A stretch of DNA of 64,000 nt from Stramenopiles sp. TOSAG23-3 (GCA_900128585.1 LT642149.1:1-64000), one strand, 5' to 3'. Positions 1 through 10,040 are shown, counted from the stretch's first letter. Notes: a model not told the origin generated them from the letters alone. Made by a program: numbers and translations.

Positions 1-223
1 AGAAAATTGGAATTTTTAAGGGTTTTAAAGACACTTTTTTAAGTAATTTTTTATTTTGTGATGGTAATTAGCTGTTAAAGTTGTTGAGAGGTCGATTGGT
101 TAAAAATTACCAGAATCCCCCTATATACTACTCAATTATCATATGATAATCAAAATACATTTAATAGTATAAGTTTGCCTCAGTGCCATATTGTCCCCTC
201 CACTTCTCGGGCAAATCACGAAA

Positions 224-1819
224 TTAGACTAGCTTCGACGCGTCGGGGCCACCAGGAATCTCAATTGAAATGGATGAGGACGATCTCTCCGAACCCGACC
301 GTTCCCTTCTCGCCTTAATAAATTGTCTCATTTTCATAATGTCTTGATTCAATTCGATGACGTCTTCCGCCCCCGCCTCTGCCCACGAAATCACTCGTTC
401 ACAGCAGACACGATCGGACTCCGGCTCTCGTATGACATTCAAAACTCCGTGATGGTAAAAACTCCAGGTAATCACCGTAAACATCATCCCGATGATGACA
501 TCCACGGTGTAGTGAAAGTGAGTGGCAACTATAAAATAATACTCCAGCAAGCAACAGCACCATACAAAGGCCTTAACAACGGTCAGCCGGCGTGCGGGTG
601 CAAACGCTCGCATGTGCCTTGGGCGCGACTTGTCTGACACATGCTGCCCACAGCAACAAAATGTTCGGAACAATCTTCTGACCCTAGCTGGGCACACGTG
701 GCCATTCATTAACGGCACAACGTGCGTATACTGGTGCCAAACAAGGGCCAAGAGTGTAATGTTGAGCGTGTGCCCGCTGTAAAGGACATCGGCGCAGGTG
801 GACGCATTTCCAAACATGACGTTGAGGCCCCCAATGAACATGTTGTCGGTCAAACCCTCCCCCCATCCTTTTCTCACGCAGTCGTAGAAAGGGTTCGGCA
901 GCAGGGTGACGATTATTGTCACCCCTCTCAGGAGAAACAACATGCCCAGACAAAACCACCACCGCCTGAATATGGTCAATCGCATTGGGGTCAAAGAGAA
1001 GCGGATGAACGTCATCCCTGCCACCACCCCCAGCCATCGATCGGGAAAATTTCGTTCATCGGGACTGTTAAGATGCTTAAAAATATCAAAACCGATGTCG
1101 GGGAGTTTCTTAATGCTTGAAGTATTGTACTTGGGGAGCGGTATTGGGCCCTGGAGAAAGCGATCGGCCCTCCTTTGCGCAACCACCTGCATCACGCAGT
1201 TAAAGTAGACGCAGCAGAACGTGAAGGTCATAGTAACCAACAGTGACCTGACACGGCGGTCTTTTAAGGAGGCCTTTATCCATTTTAGAACAGTAAAGTT
1301 GGGATTGACGTGGTAGCAATCCAAGGGGTCCTTTTTGGTTCCCATTAAATTAAGCTCTGTATTCCCTTTTTTTTCGTGCTTCCGGATGAGACGTTCTCGG
1401 ATACGGCGCTGGTGCGGAAGGCACGGGCATATGCACAGCGCTGCTCCCCTGCAATAAAATGTGCCCAGCAACGGTTTGCCCACCAGGGGATGAACGAATT
1501 TGTCGGACCTCTGTTCCTCCTCGTTACCGCCCCCCTGCGCACCGTAATAGATATCCCACAAGTCTCGACCAGTGAAGCTGTCGTACGTGCCTCGGGTGTA
1601 TGCTGCAAGAGAGGCGTCGGAGTCCGAACGCAATAGCATCGCACTTGGCTGGTCTGTTTTTGCAGCGCCCCTTCCACCGCCATTCTTGTTTACGCTCCAC
1701 GTGTTTCCACCGCCATTCTTGTTTACGCTCCACGTGTTTCGGATCCGTTCATCGGTGCCCGCCCCCTGAGGTTTACTTTCGTCCCCAGCACCGGGCGCGG
1801 CGTGTCCTGCACGCGACAT
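224..1819 (-). CDS. Sphingomyelin synthase-like ceramide phosphotransferase
   Basis: The 531-residue protein starts at an ATG (1819-1817). It resembles the sphingomyelin / inositol-phosphorylceramide synthase family (PAP2-like C domain), multipass membrane enzymes that move a phospho-headgroup onto ceramide. Seen directly: several hydrophobic segments between about residues 190 and 460; the motif SGHT with H350, in a context (CADVLYSGHT) like the family's D3 motif; and HYTVD with H436 and D440, like the D4 motif. Together these give the His-His-Asp catalytic set expected of the family. The N-terminal 60 residues are polar and hold an exact 11-residue tandem repeat. The C-terminus is Ser/Arg-rich. 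Family membership is well supported. The headgroup (choline, ethanolamine or inositol) cannot be read from the sequence. Confidence 0.85.
   Translation of the reverse strand: MSRAGHAAPGAGDESKPQGAGTDERIRNTWSVNKNGGGNTWSVNKNGGGRGAAKTDQPSAMLLRSDSDASLAAYTRGTYDSFTGRDLWDIYYGAQGGGNEEEQRSDKFVHPLVGKPLLGTFYCRGAALCICPCLPHQRRIRERLIRKHEKKGNTELNLMGTKKDPLDCYHVNPNFTVLKWIKASLKDRRVRSLLVTMTFTFCCVYFNCVMQVVAQRRADRFLQGPIPLPKYNTSSIKKLPDIGFDIFKHLNSPDERNFPDRWLGVVAGMTFIRFSLTPMRLTIFRRWWFCLGMLFLLRGVTIIVTLLPNPFYDCVRKGWGEGLTDNMFIGGLNVMFGNASTCADVLYSGHTLNITLLALVWHQYTHVVPLMNGHVCPARVRRLFRTFCCCGQHVSDKSRPRHMRAFAPARRLTVVKAFVWCCCLLEYYFIVATHFHYTVDVIIGMMFTVITWSFYHHGVLNVIREPESDRVCCERVISWAEAGAEDVIELNQDIMKMRQFIKARRERSGSERSSSSISIEIPGGPDASKLV
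1674..1739 (-). repeat. 33-bp exact tandem duplication inside a coding region
   Basis: Two identical 33-bp units (1674-1706 and 1707-1739) lie in frame in the sphingomyelin-synthase-like gene. They encode the 11-residue unit NTWSVNKNGGG twice, at residues 28-49. The duplication adds no frameshift. Confidence 0.95.
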
Positions 1820-2885
1820 TTTACTTTCCCCGGTAGAACGAACGACGAAACAAACAATTTAAAAATCTACTCTTGTACAAAAGAGCAAGAGTTTCAAGAA
1901 ACAATAGAACGAAAGAAATACTTTCTATTTTTTATTAAATTGCTATTTTCATAGAAACAGTCTAACAATAATCCTCGAATGTTCGTAGAAGAATACATAC
2001 ATACGACGTCGTCTGTTATCAGTTGTTTGAACAGATCTTTAATCAAACAAATACGAGAAGTAGTAGAGGAGTAGTATATTCCGTAATTTTTTTTTATTTT
2101 TTTATTATTATTATTATTTAAATAATAAATAATAAAATTATTTTTTGTTGATATTGTTGTGCGCTGAGCGCTGACTGACTGACAAGTTCAAGTTACCTAT
2201 TAACAATTCTTCAGTTTTGTACTTATTAATTAATTGTATACGTATTGTATAAATAAATTGCAGGAGCAAATGCATGTACATAGCTTACGAGGACAGTATT
2301 AATAATAACGACAAAAAACAGATTTAAATAGATAATGAATCAACTGATTCTTCTACTTCGTTCGTACGTAGACTACCAAAGTTTTAATACAGAGAAAAGA
2401 GTACAAAAGGGAGGAACTCTTTTTTTTTAATTATTTTATTATAAAAAATACACACATTTCGTTCCTTGTATTACCTTATAATATTATAGGTAAGGTACAG
2501 GTACCACCCGTAGTAGTACACCACAACGAAATAGAATAAAAGAGATGATTATGTGAAACGGATAACTGATTTACTTCTACTCGTACCGTCCGTAGTACCC
2601 TCTAATGTGTTTGTTATATTATATGACAACTACCGTATACACGTACGAGGATATATAAAAAAGTAAGTGATGTGTACAAATTTGGATAACGGACGGGTCG
2701 GGAATCGTGAAGGATAAGTAAATGTACGTATATTTTACAGGAATAATAGGAAAGATCATATACATTAAAAGAGACCTACATTTTGTCACCCGATTATAAT
2801 TGTTACGGGTTTCTTGCCGGATCATGCATTCTTTAATGAAATAGGGGATCCCTTTTCACTATGGCGGGATCAAAAGAAAACCGGC
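1820..2885. other. AT-rich divergent spacer
   Basis: This spacer separates two divergently read genes. It is very AT-rich, with T-runs near 2089-2110 and 2421-2450, and a GGTAC-rich stretch near 2495-2515. I see no convincing coding, tRNA or other RNA gene in it. It presumably holds both promoters. Confidence 0.5.
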
Positions 2886-3671
2886 ATGAGAACTACCCGT
2901 GAAGCCAGCGATTACCACAACGAACACCACCGAAAACGAGCCTCCAAAGGTTATAGACGCCCAAAGTCGGCGGCACATGCAGCTTACAAAGCGTACCGAA
3001 AGAGGTTTTGGAAAGATCACCAGAAATTCGAGTTCATTTACGCAACTCACATCGACAAAGAGACGGGAAAGCCAGTTTTTCCCAATTCGGAACCAGTGCG
3101 ACCACGCCCGTGTTCCCCGTGGCTGCAGCCACCCTCGCCACGCCCCCCGACAGCCACCCGCGCCTCTGCAATTCGGGAAAAACTATGGATCCGTGAAAAG
3201 CAGGAGATAGACACAAGCATTTCTGCTAGACTCAACCCCACCAGGCCATCGTCAAGGATTACGAGGCCCCAGACAACAAATTCTCGTAAAATCCGTATTC
3301 GACGGCACGGGAAATCTTACAATGGAGTCCTCAATAAAAAGATGAAGCCGTTTGTGGCAGGGAATTCTCGCCACCGAAGGAAAGAAGTTGTTCCTGGAAT
3401 TCTAACTGGTGTATCAATGGTTTTAAAGAACAATGAAGCGAAAGATAAGAGTCGAGCACATGGTAGTAGGAAACCGTCCACGGTTGTCAAGCCCGGAACA
3501 CCACTGTGGAAAGAGCCACCACCTTCGCCAATTTTGGTGCGACATAATAAGTCATCCTTGCTAATGAAGCAGCGGTGGTCACCTAGAAACATGGCTGGGA
3601 CAAGTCTACGATTGGGTGTTCCGCCAACTCACCCAATACAGCCCACGAGATGCGCAACGACAAACTGGTGA
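2886..3671 (+). CDS. Hypothetical basic protein
   Basis: An ATG at 2886 gives 261 residues. The open frame extends upstream to a TTG at 2814 but has no earlier ATG. A 13-codon ATG frame at 2861 precedes it in another frame, so a spliced or leaky start is possible. The protein is very basic (Arg/Lys/His-rich) and proline-rich, with a Pro/Arg segment around residues 75-100. It has no membrane segment, signal peptide or motif that I recognise. Coding status rests on its length and moderate GC content between AT-rich flanks. It converges on the glycosyltransferase gene. No function is assigned. Confidence 0.5.
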   Translation: MRTTREASDYHNEHHRKRASKGYRRPKSAAHAAYKAYRKRFWKDHQKFEFIYATHIDKETGKPVFPNSEPVRPRPCSPWLQPPSPRPPTATRASAIREKLWIREKQEIDTSISARLNPTRPSSRITRPQTTNSRKIRIRRHGKSYNGVLNKKMKPFVAGNSRHRRKEVVPGILTGVSMVLKNNEAKDKSRAHGSRKPSTVVKPGTPLWKEPPPSPILVRHNKSSLLMKQRWSPRNMAGTSLRLGVPPTHPIQPTRCATTNW

Positions 3672-4000
3672 TTTTTTTCTGAGTCCCAAAAGTGTGAGGT
3701 GCGTGTCAGGTAATTATTAAAACAAAATATTCTGGCTTAAGTTAAATGTTTAAAGCAAATAAAATGGCTGTTGTTATTCACAAAAGCATTTTTTATAAAT
3801 TTCTCTCCAGTTAATATAAATTGTTGTGTAAAAGGTACGCAAATTGATTTATTAAAATACACTACACTAAAGGCATACTATAAAAAAACTAATGAGATAT
3901 ACTATATAATTTTTTAAAAATACACTGAGTACAAAAGCTCATATAAAATTTGTTTGTTAAAGAGCTATTAAACTTTCTGGTTCTTCTGGACATTTCGTTT
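3672..4000. other. Convergent spacer, probable shared 3' region
   Basis: AT-rich spacer between two convergent genes. It contains AATAAA-like motifs (around 3758) usable as poly(A) signals and a short ATGGCTGTTGTTATT stretch resembling the dispersed GGCTGTT repeat core. No gene is seen. Confidence 0.45.
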
Positions 4001-7000
4001 TTAGTGCATACTGATGTTGCTTAACCTGTTCTCCAAGTCTAGTATTTTCGTTCCTAGCTGTCTCCAGTTGCCTTCTACCGAAAGTTTTGAACCGAGGCAC
4101 ATAAAATGCCGCTTCGGGTCGCTCTTCAGAGCACTACAGTCTTTTTCATGCCACACGTGCTTGATGGTCATGTCGTACAGTCGATACAAGTAAAGGCCTT
4201 GCTTTCCAAGTAGCCTGTGCATGACGACGTCTTCCATCCCCCACATAGTATTTGAAGCGTCATACTTTACTGTGGCATCGGCCGTAGCGACCGATACCAT
4301 GCCGTACCCAAAATTTCTCCATTTTCCCGTTTTGTAAGTGACCTTTCCCTCGCTACCCCCACTCAATGCTGGGTTGTACTCTGAAAACGTTATGGGAAAG
4401 TAAGCGCTTTCCCCTTTCCTTGCAAATGCACGACTTCGATAAAAGTAAGCAGAAGTGACCGTCATATCGATGTCCAATATAACGCTTATGCTGCCTTTTT
4501 CTGCCGTGGCAAGTCCCAGGTTCAAGGTAGAGGAACGAGAAAACCTTCGCCCCGTTCCCTTAATTTGTACGTCTTGGTTGGTTTCGCCTATGAACGCCCC
4601 TACGATGTATTCGATTTCCGCCCACCCAACTTTATTTGTTGTCGAATTGTCCGTGTTACACAGGCCCCAGGCTATAATAATAATCTTTTCCCCGCCCTTC
4701 ACACTGGCAAACTCTTTACCAACGGTGTTTAAAAACCGTTTCAAAGTAGTCAAGCGGCAAGCAAATGGCACGATCAGCGACAATTTCGTATTTTCTACCT
4801 TAACGTTGGAAACCGGCTGTGCAAAGGCCCCCCCTCGATACGGCACATGGACTAGATAGTGTTGTCCGTGGGTCTGCTTGCCTGAGTCGTGGTCCACAAG
4901 CAACAGAAAATCAGAGAATTCCCAATTTTGAACAATTTTCCACTGCCCTTCAACTTTCAGCTGGTTATCGTTTGTATTGTGGACTGTGCGCATGTGCGCC
5001 AGGGCTAATTTCGAGGCTTCGGAAGCCGTGTACTCTTGCACATCGTTCATTGGTTGTGATACATCGGTCCCATAGTACACGCTTCCCTCCTGGATTTCTC
5101 CCCAAAGTATTTCCTTTTTCAGCATTTTTGGATGCTTTGACCATTCCCACGGTGGGATGGCAGGCGGAGTGTCATCTGCGCCTTTCTTTGTTGCGGAAGC
5201 AACTGCCTTCTTTTTCGGTTTGAATTGGTAAATTTCTTCCTTGCTCATGACATGCGAGGACGGGCTTGCTAAATTTCTTTTGTCTTTCCCGTGGCAGAAG
5301 TTCCCGTCTAAATCACTATTGAACGACCCGTACATATTGAAGTCGATGTTAAAGGCTGGATTGTCAAGTATGTCTTTCACATTGCTGCAGGACATGGCCC
5401 CCCACGCATCGATCTTCGAGCCTAATTCCAGGTACTTGACGTTCTTCTTGTCTTTGAATTTTGAAACGCATATTCCCATACCAGCGTCTTCGACGCGAAA
5501 ATTCGGCTCCGACTCGGCTTGCTGGGCAGAGAACCTGGCCAGCTTCGAAGTGAGCCCATACCCACTGCCGCTCATGTAGTTGGGGAACTTTTTATGGGGG
5601 TACATATCGTACATGTACCATGCATTTTTGGGGTCTTGAATGACGTCCCCACTGTCCCACATTTGGTTCCCATAGTACACTTCATGGGAGGAGTCCAGCG
5701 TGCGCTGGTAGTCAAGCAAGTGGTCCAGCAGTGTCAAGACCCGGACGTACCCATCATCGTCGGTCTTGAAAATGTATCTGCAGTCGGTGTTCTGGGATGC
5801 CCAGCCGAACCATTTATACGACTTTTGAAAAAGGTTTCGATAAGAGTCTGTCATATTTAGCATAACGATGTCCTTGTGAGTGTTGTTTTCGGCTTTCAGG
5901 GATTTCTCTAAATGGGGGGATAGCTCCGTGTTCCCCAATAAAAAGTAGACCTTAACGGTCTGCAACACATTTGCAACTTCCCCCCACGTCGACCTTATGG
6001 CAAATCTCGCCACGGATGAGCTAGCACGGCACAGCACACCAATTGCCAGTTGGCATTGGGGCGGTTTCCGTGCCTCAGGAGCACTACTAGCCAAGATAGC
6101 AGTTTCTTCAACCTTTCTCAAAATAGCATAGCGGACGTACCGAAAGTGCTCTACTCGCTTTAATGGGTGAAACAGCGCACAAGTGGCCAGGTCGTTCTTT
6201 ACGTACATGTACGGTTTCCCCGCAACCCCTCTATTCTTTACGCCGCCCCACATGTTTCTTTCCTGGCAGAACAGCGTCTTCACTTGGCGCTTTTGGTTTG
6301 GTTTCGCATCAGTCGGTTCAGCCCATGAATACCCCAAATTTGGATAGTCTTTGTCGTTGATGCCTGGGTCTGCGGCTGGCGTGGGGACTATACCAGCTTG
6401 ATTAAGGCACCACCCCACCGTCGAATCGCTGCTCCTGCACTCGAAATCATGGTTTGCGCTTAGCGCAGTTGTATTTCTACAGAGTGCCCAACGCGCACGC
6501 ATCTTTTCCAAGGACGCCCGACTGAGCACGTAAGCTGCCCCGCTACAGTAGTGGACCCCCATGTTTTTGCTACAGGAATCCTTCTCCTTATCAAAACTCT
6601 TCTGGCAAAGGCAGTGATGAAGGGGTCGACCCATGTACAGCGCCTTTTTTGGATCCAAGTTGCGGACTATGCGCTCCAACCTTGGCCCGTGAATATACGT
6701 ATCATCGTCACTCTTCAAAATGAAATCGTAGCTTTGGTGAGCAGTGAAGTATTCGTACGCCCGCGTGGTTTTTTCTAGTGGTGGGTAGGCCGTGTCAGAG
6801 ACTCCGGCAAGCGTCAAGACACCAACATTGTGTTGCTCCGCAGAGCTATTCTCCAGAAAAATACGCTTCAACGTGGTAGTCGCTTGCTGAGCTCCGCCCC
6901 CAACGACGTAAATGATGTCCGCGAACCGATTCATTTCGTGAAACCAGTTTACGGGGTGGCTGCGAACATGCCCAGAAAATTTCCCCTGCCTAGACAATAT

Positions 7001-7324
7001 CATTATGGCAACTCTATGGCCCTTGTGTTTCAAAAATGGAGCCTCCTTTCCTTCCTTCAATCCTATCAACTCTTCCGACCCTTGTTGGGGCTTTGTGCTC
7101 TTTTCCTCGGTGCGCCCCGTTTGGGAATGTTCTTTGCCTTCGTGGGGATGGGCAAGGGCTTTCGGGGCATTTTCGGTTTCATCCACCTTGAGAAAAAACG
7201 GCACTGCATCGATCGGTGGCGAAGGCGTGATTCGTTTTCCCCTTTCCTCAACGGCACGTGTCAAACCGTGCCTCCCGAAAGGCACAGAAGTACCGCTTGA
7301 AAGGGGGGGGGGCGTCTCGACCAT
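4001..7324 (-). CDS. Three-domain glycosyltransferase (GT31-GT31-chondroitin polymerase-like GT7)
   Basis: The first in-frame ATG is at 7324, giving 1107 residues. Three glycosyltransferase modules are visible. The first is Fringe/beta-3-GT-like (about residues 103-280) with a DDD metal motif at 206-208. The second is a galactosyltransferase-type GT31 (about 425-635) with RSTWG, a second DDD at 522-524, NYMSGSGYGL and an EDAG segment. The C-terminal module (about 845-1075) resembles the CHGN chondroitin N-acetylgalactosaminyltransferase fold, with DID at 951-953, WGMED at 1028-1032 and a distal HVWHEKDC. Such enzymes extend glycans in the Golgi lumen, and chondroitin synthases pair GT31 with GT7. 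As read, the protein lacks a membrane anchor. One lies just upstream in another frame (see the next entry). Sugar specificity is unknown. Confidence 0.85.
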   Translation of the reverse strand: MVETPPPLSSGTSVPFGRHGLTRAVEERGKRITPSPPIDAVPFFLKVDETENAPKALAHPHEGKEHSQTGRTEEKSTKPQQGSEELIGLKEGKEAPFLKHKGHRVAIMILSRQGKFSGHVRSHPVNWFHEMNRFADIIYVVGGGAQQATTTLKRIFLENSSAEQHNVGVLTLAGVSDTAYPPLEKTTRAYEYFTAHQSYDFILKSDDDTYIHGPRLERIVRNLDPKKALYMGRPLHHCLCQKSFDKEKDSCSKNMGVHYCSGAAYVLSRASLEKMRARWALCRNTTALSANHDFECRSSDSTVGWCLNQAGIVPTPAADPGINDKDYPNLGYSWAEPTDAKPNQKRQVKTLFCQERNMWGGVKNRGVAGKPYMYVKNDLATCALFHPLKRVEHFRYVRYAILRKVEETAILASSAPEARKPPQCQLAIGVLCRASSSVARFAIRSTWGEVANVLQTVKVYFLLGNTELSPHLEKSLKAENNTHKDIVMLNMTDSYRNLFQKSYKWFGWASQNTDCRYIFKTDDDGYVRVLTLLDHLLDYQRTLDSSHEVYYGNQMWDSGDVIQDPKNAWYMYDMYPHKKFPNYMSGSGYGLTSKLARFSAQQAESEPNFRVEDAGMGICVSKFKDKKNVKYLELGSKIDAWGAMSCSNVKDILDNPAFNIDFNMYGSFNSDLDGNFCHGKDKRNLASPSSHVMSKEEIYQFKPKKKAVASATKKGADDTPPAIPPWEWSKHPKMLKKEILWGEIQEGSVYYGTDVSQPMNDVQEYTASEASKLALAHMRTVHNTNDNQLKVEGQWKIVQNWEFSDFLLLVDHDSGKQTHGQHYLVHVPYRGGAFAQPVSNVKVENTKLSLIVPFACRLTTLKRFLNTVGKEFASVKGGEKIIIIAWGLCNTDNSTTNKVGWAEIEYIVGAFIGETNQDVQIKGTGRRFSRSSTLNLGLATAEKGSISVILDIDMTVTSAYFYRSRAFARKGESAYFPITFSEYNPALSGGSEGKVTYKTGKWRNFGYGMVSVATADATVKYDASNTMWGMEDVVMHRLLGKQGLYLYRLYDMTIKHVWHEKDCSALKSDPKRHFMCLGSKLSVEGNWRQLGTKILDLENRLSNISMH

Positions 7325-7487
7325 TTTGCTTTCTAAAATGTTCAGGGCGACTTGAAAATACGCGCTTGTGCGACTTGATCTGCACACTTTTGTGCACAAT
7401 CGAATTCAAGCTCGAACCTATATTTGAAATGCGCCCAACAAAAACGCCACAAGTGACCCAAAATACCACTTGCAAAATTTGCCGCAT
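7296..7487 (-). other. Probable true 5' end of the glycosyltransferase: signal-anchor segment in a shifted frame
   Basis: Upstream of the glycosyltransferase ATG, another frame opens with an ATG at 7487. It encodes a short N-terminus followed by a hydrophobic helix (ILQVVFWVTCGVFVG), the usual type II anchor of Golgi glycosyltransferases. This frame and the main frame overlap and differ by one base. The overlap contains a run of ten G on the given strand (C10 in sense, 7303-7312). A run of nine would join the anchor frame directly to the main frame. A homopolymer sequencing error is the simplest reading; a real frameshift allele is the alternative. Confidence 0.65.
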
Positions 7488-8130
7488 TGAAAAAAGGCCA
7501 CTGACCGGTTGTTCGTTCGCAAAACCCCACACCACACAAATAAATAACCCGAGCGGTTAGAAAAAACAAAAGGATAGTCCGACGCAGGGAAAAAATTGAA
7601 ATCTGCTTTAAACTATCGGGTTTAATCTAAATTAGAAAGCCTATGTCAAATCTTCTGTGGATGTCTTGTCTCTTCTTTCTTTAATCAACAATTGATCATA
7701 ATCTTCTTTTCGCAATCATACTTCAAGCAAAGTGAGCGAGCGTGTGGTGAGGTCGTGTTCGTGTCGTCGTTCTCCTTCCTTTTATTATTTCTTTCTTCGA
7801 AGATGATTAAAAAAAATACGTTATAAGTATCACTTTCTTCTTCTTCTCTAAAAAAAATAATAATGAACTTATACTATTCTATAGGTATTTACGATATATT
7901 ATACTTAAATACTGTACTTAATTATACAGAATACTATTATTATTAGGTAAGGTCATAGTTATTGTAATTATATTTGTATTGTAAATATCTATTATGATAG
8001 GACTCGGATAATTATTTTATTATTTTTTTGCGAAGAAAAAAAACTTCTTCTTCTTTTTTTTGTTTTTTGTTTTTAGTCGTCGTGTAATTTATAAATAGTT
8101 GGTTTTGTTTATAATGTTTTTTATACAAAG
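7488..8130. other. AT-rich spacer
   Basis: The upstream region of the glycosyltransferase plus the 3' flank of the next minus-strand gene. It is AT-rich with short TTC runs (near 7830 and 8045) and no visible gene. Confidence 0.4.
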
Positions 8131-8769
8131 TCATACTTGAAGTGCGGCAGATAAGCTGCGAACATAATCACCAGGCTGATGAGAGGGAAATACTTCGTAG
8201 AAGGCGCTTAATGCTTCTGTAGAAGATTCCCGCCTCTCTTCAAGCTCACGAGCGAGGCGTGCAATAGTGTCTGTGGCAGAGGTGTCGATATTGAAATCAA
8301 GGTTTGCAGTCGCCTCCCGTGTCGACAGGCGCCATGATTCTAGCGTGTCGCCTATCCCACTCAAAGCCGAGAGGTGAAGCAAATATATTCCACTTTCCAT
8401 GTCTTCCTTTAATTCGTTGCTCAAAAGTTGGTCTTTCAACTTGTTGTACTTTTCACTAGCGTAATATTTTATTGATCTTGTCGGCGTTTCTTCTCCGCCT
8501 TCTTCCACGTCAGGTTCAAGGACCATACTTCGGTACAACGATATGGCTGCCCTATTTGCAATATATTCAGGAATTTTCAAATGTTTTCGACGTTTTAGTC
8601 TTTTTCTACATGTGGTACTTTGGTTGTTGTGAATCCTCTCTATAAGAACGCGACACGTTTCAGACAAGAGCACTCCCTCCTCCTCTTTAGTTTCCTTTTC
8701 CACTAAGGCAACCTCATTGTTGTTCTCTCGCCTCAGCCTTTGAACGTGTTTTCTAGAGAATTCTTCCAT
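8131..8769 (-). CDS. Hypothetical protein, 212 aa
   Basis: ATG at 8769. A soluble, charged protein. Residues 1-70 are rich in Lys/Arg/Glu, with a basic cluster around residues 55-65 (RKRLKRRKHLK) that could be a nuclear localisation signal. Later parts look helical (LKDQLLSNELKEDMES and a Glu/Arg-rich helix near 170-180). I recognise no domain. It is probably real because it is GC-balanced coding sequence in an AT-rich setting with an ordinary ATG. Function unknown. Confidence 0.6.
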   Translation of the reverse strand: MEEFSRKHVQRLRRENNNEVALVEKETKEEEGVLLSETCRVLIERIHNNQSTTCRKRLKRRKHLKIPEYIANRAAISLYRSMVLEPDVEEGGEETPTRSIKYYASEKYNKLKDQLLSNELKEDMESGIYLLHLSALSGIGDTLESWRLSTREATANLDFNIDTSATDTIARLARELEERRESSTEALSAFYEVFPSHQPGDYVRSLSAALQV

Positions 8770-9911
8770 AAACTATGTTCCGGTTTCAATAAACCTATAC
8801 TTTAACGTTAAAAACGCCAGTTTTCTTTCTCTCTTTAATATTGATCTATATCATTTAATCGTTTAAAAAATATACATCAAAGTCGGTAGTTTATACTTTT
8901 TTTTATATACAGATATTTTTCTTCTCCACTTCTTTTTGGAATTACCAACAAGGTTTTTGTTCTGTGTGTGTGTTGTTTTTTCTTCTTCTTTTCCTTTGTT
9001 GTGATGATGTATAATATTGTCCTCCTCCAATAATTATTATTAATAATAATTCGAAATTCAATTTTTTTTTCCTTCCCGAAATTTATAACGGAAGACGGAG
9101 CGAGACGAAGAAACCAAAGAAAGAAAGAAGAAAGAAGAAAAAAGAAAAAAGAAAGAAAAAAGAAGAAAGAAGAAAGAAAAAAGAAGAAAGAAGAAAGAAG
9201 AAAGAAGAAAGAAGAAAGAAAAAAGAAGAAAGAAGAAAGAAGAAAGAAGAAAGAAGAAAGAAGAAAGAAGAAAGAAGAAAGAAGAAAGAAGAAAAGATAG
9301 AAAGAAAGAAGAAGAAAAAAGAAGAAAGAAGAAAGAAAAAAGAAAGATAGAAGACGAAAGAAGAAGAAAAAAGAAAGAAGAAAGAAGAAAAAAAGTTTTA
9401 TTACTTACACCGAAGTAATACCATGGTTGTACAGGTAATAACGAATTAATTCCCCGCGTCTTCTTTCTTTCTTTCTTTCTTTCTTCTTCTTCTCTAAATT
9501 TTTTATCTTCTCCATATTGCGAAGTTATCTCTAATACTACCGTACACCGTGTATTTCTTTTTTAGAATCGTAGTCGTCGTCTATTATTATCAGTAATATA
9601 ATAAAATTAATAAAAAATAATGTATTAACACTCCTCCTCTTCTTCTTCTCTTTCCTCTTACCGTAGAAAAGAAGACGACTGTTCCGTATCTTGGTACTTC
9701 GCGTAATAATTACGGTACTTCATAACTATTAAAGAGTTTAGTTGTTTGTTTAGCCGACGAAAGAAAAAAGAATGGACGATACAATGACAGCGACATAAAT
9801 TGGAGAAAGATAAGATTGGGCTTAGTAGAATTGTGTTGTTCAAATTTAAATTAGTCTTCACTGAAGTTTCAGGATTTGACTTATAGATAATTAAGAACAT
9901 TTAAGCGAACA
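8770..9911. other. AT-rich spacer with a long polypurine block
   Basis: Sequence upstream of the 212-residue minus-strand gene. Its main content is the polypurine microsatellite annotated separately. Pyrimidine-rich patches (9462-9500) and AT-rich DNA make up the rest. The small open frames here follow base composition only. Confidence 0.4.
9118..9394 (+). repeat. Long (GAA/GAAA/GAAAA)n polypurine microsatellite
   Basis: About 277 bp of nearly pure A/G on the given strand, made of interleaved GAA, GAAA and GAAAAA units with only a few T or C interruptions. It lies upstream of the 212-residue minus-strand gene. Tracts of this kind can form triplex (H-) DNA. Confidence 0.95.
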
Positions 9912-10040
9912 ATGAGGCTTTCAACTATCGCACTGCTTGTTCTCGTTTTTGCAGCCTTGTGCCTGTTTTCTGAAACTGCGCACTTAGTCATGTGTCTCAT
10001 TCTCTTTCTTTCTCTTCTTTCTTACCTCTTCTTCTTTTAG
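9912..10040 (+). CDS. Possible small secreted-protein exon (signal peptide)
   Basis: An ATG at 9912 opens a 42-codon frame. Its first 24 residues form a textbook signal peptide: MRLS, a hydrophobic core ALLVLVFAALCLF, then SETAH. The first 80 bp are clearly less AT-rich than the surroundings. The frame then enters a pyrimidine tract ending in TTTTAG at 10040. That tract could be a polypyrimidine/3' splice site, so the short frame may be the first exon of a spliced gene whose remainder lies towards the assembly gap. It may also be chance. Confidence 0.3.
   Translation: MRLSTIALLVLVFAALCLFSETAHLVMCLILFLSLLSYLFFF

Noticed and set aside
2861..2902. 13-codon ATG frame just before the basic hypothetical protein
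   Set aside because: Ends in a stop, and no good splice donor links it to the longer frame; recorded only as an alternative start region.
9658..9900. 80-codon minus-strand frame
   Set aside because: Follows AT-rich composition, lies in a spacer with microsatellites, and has no recognisable feature.
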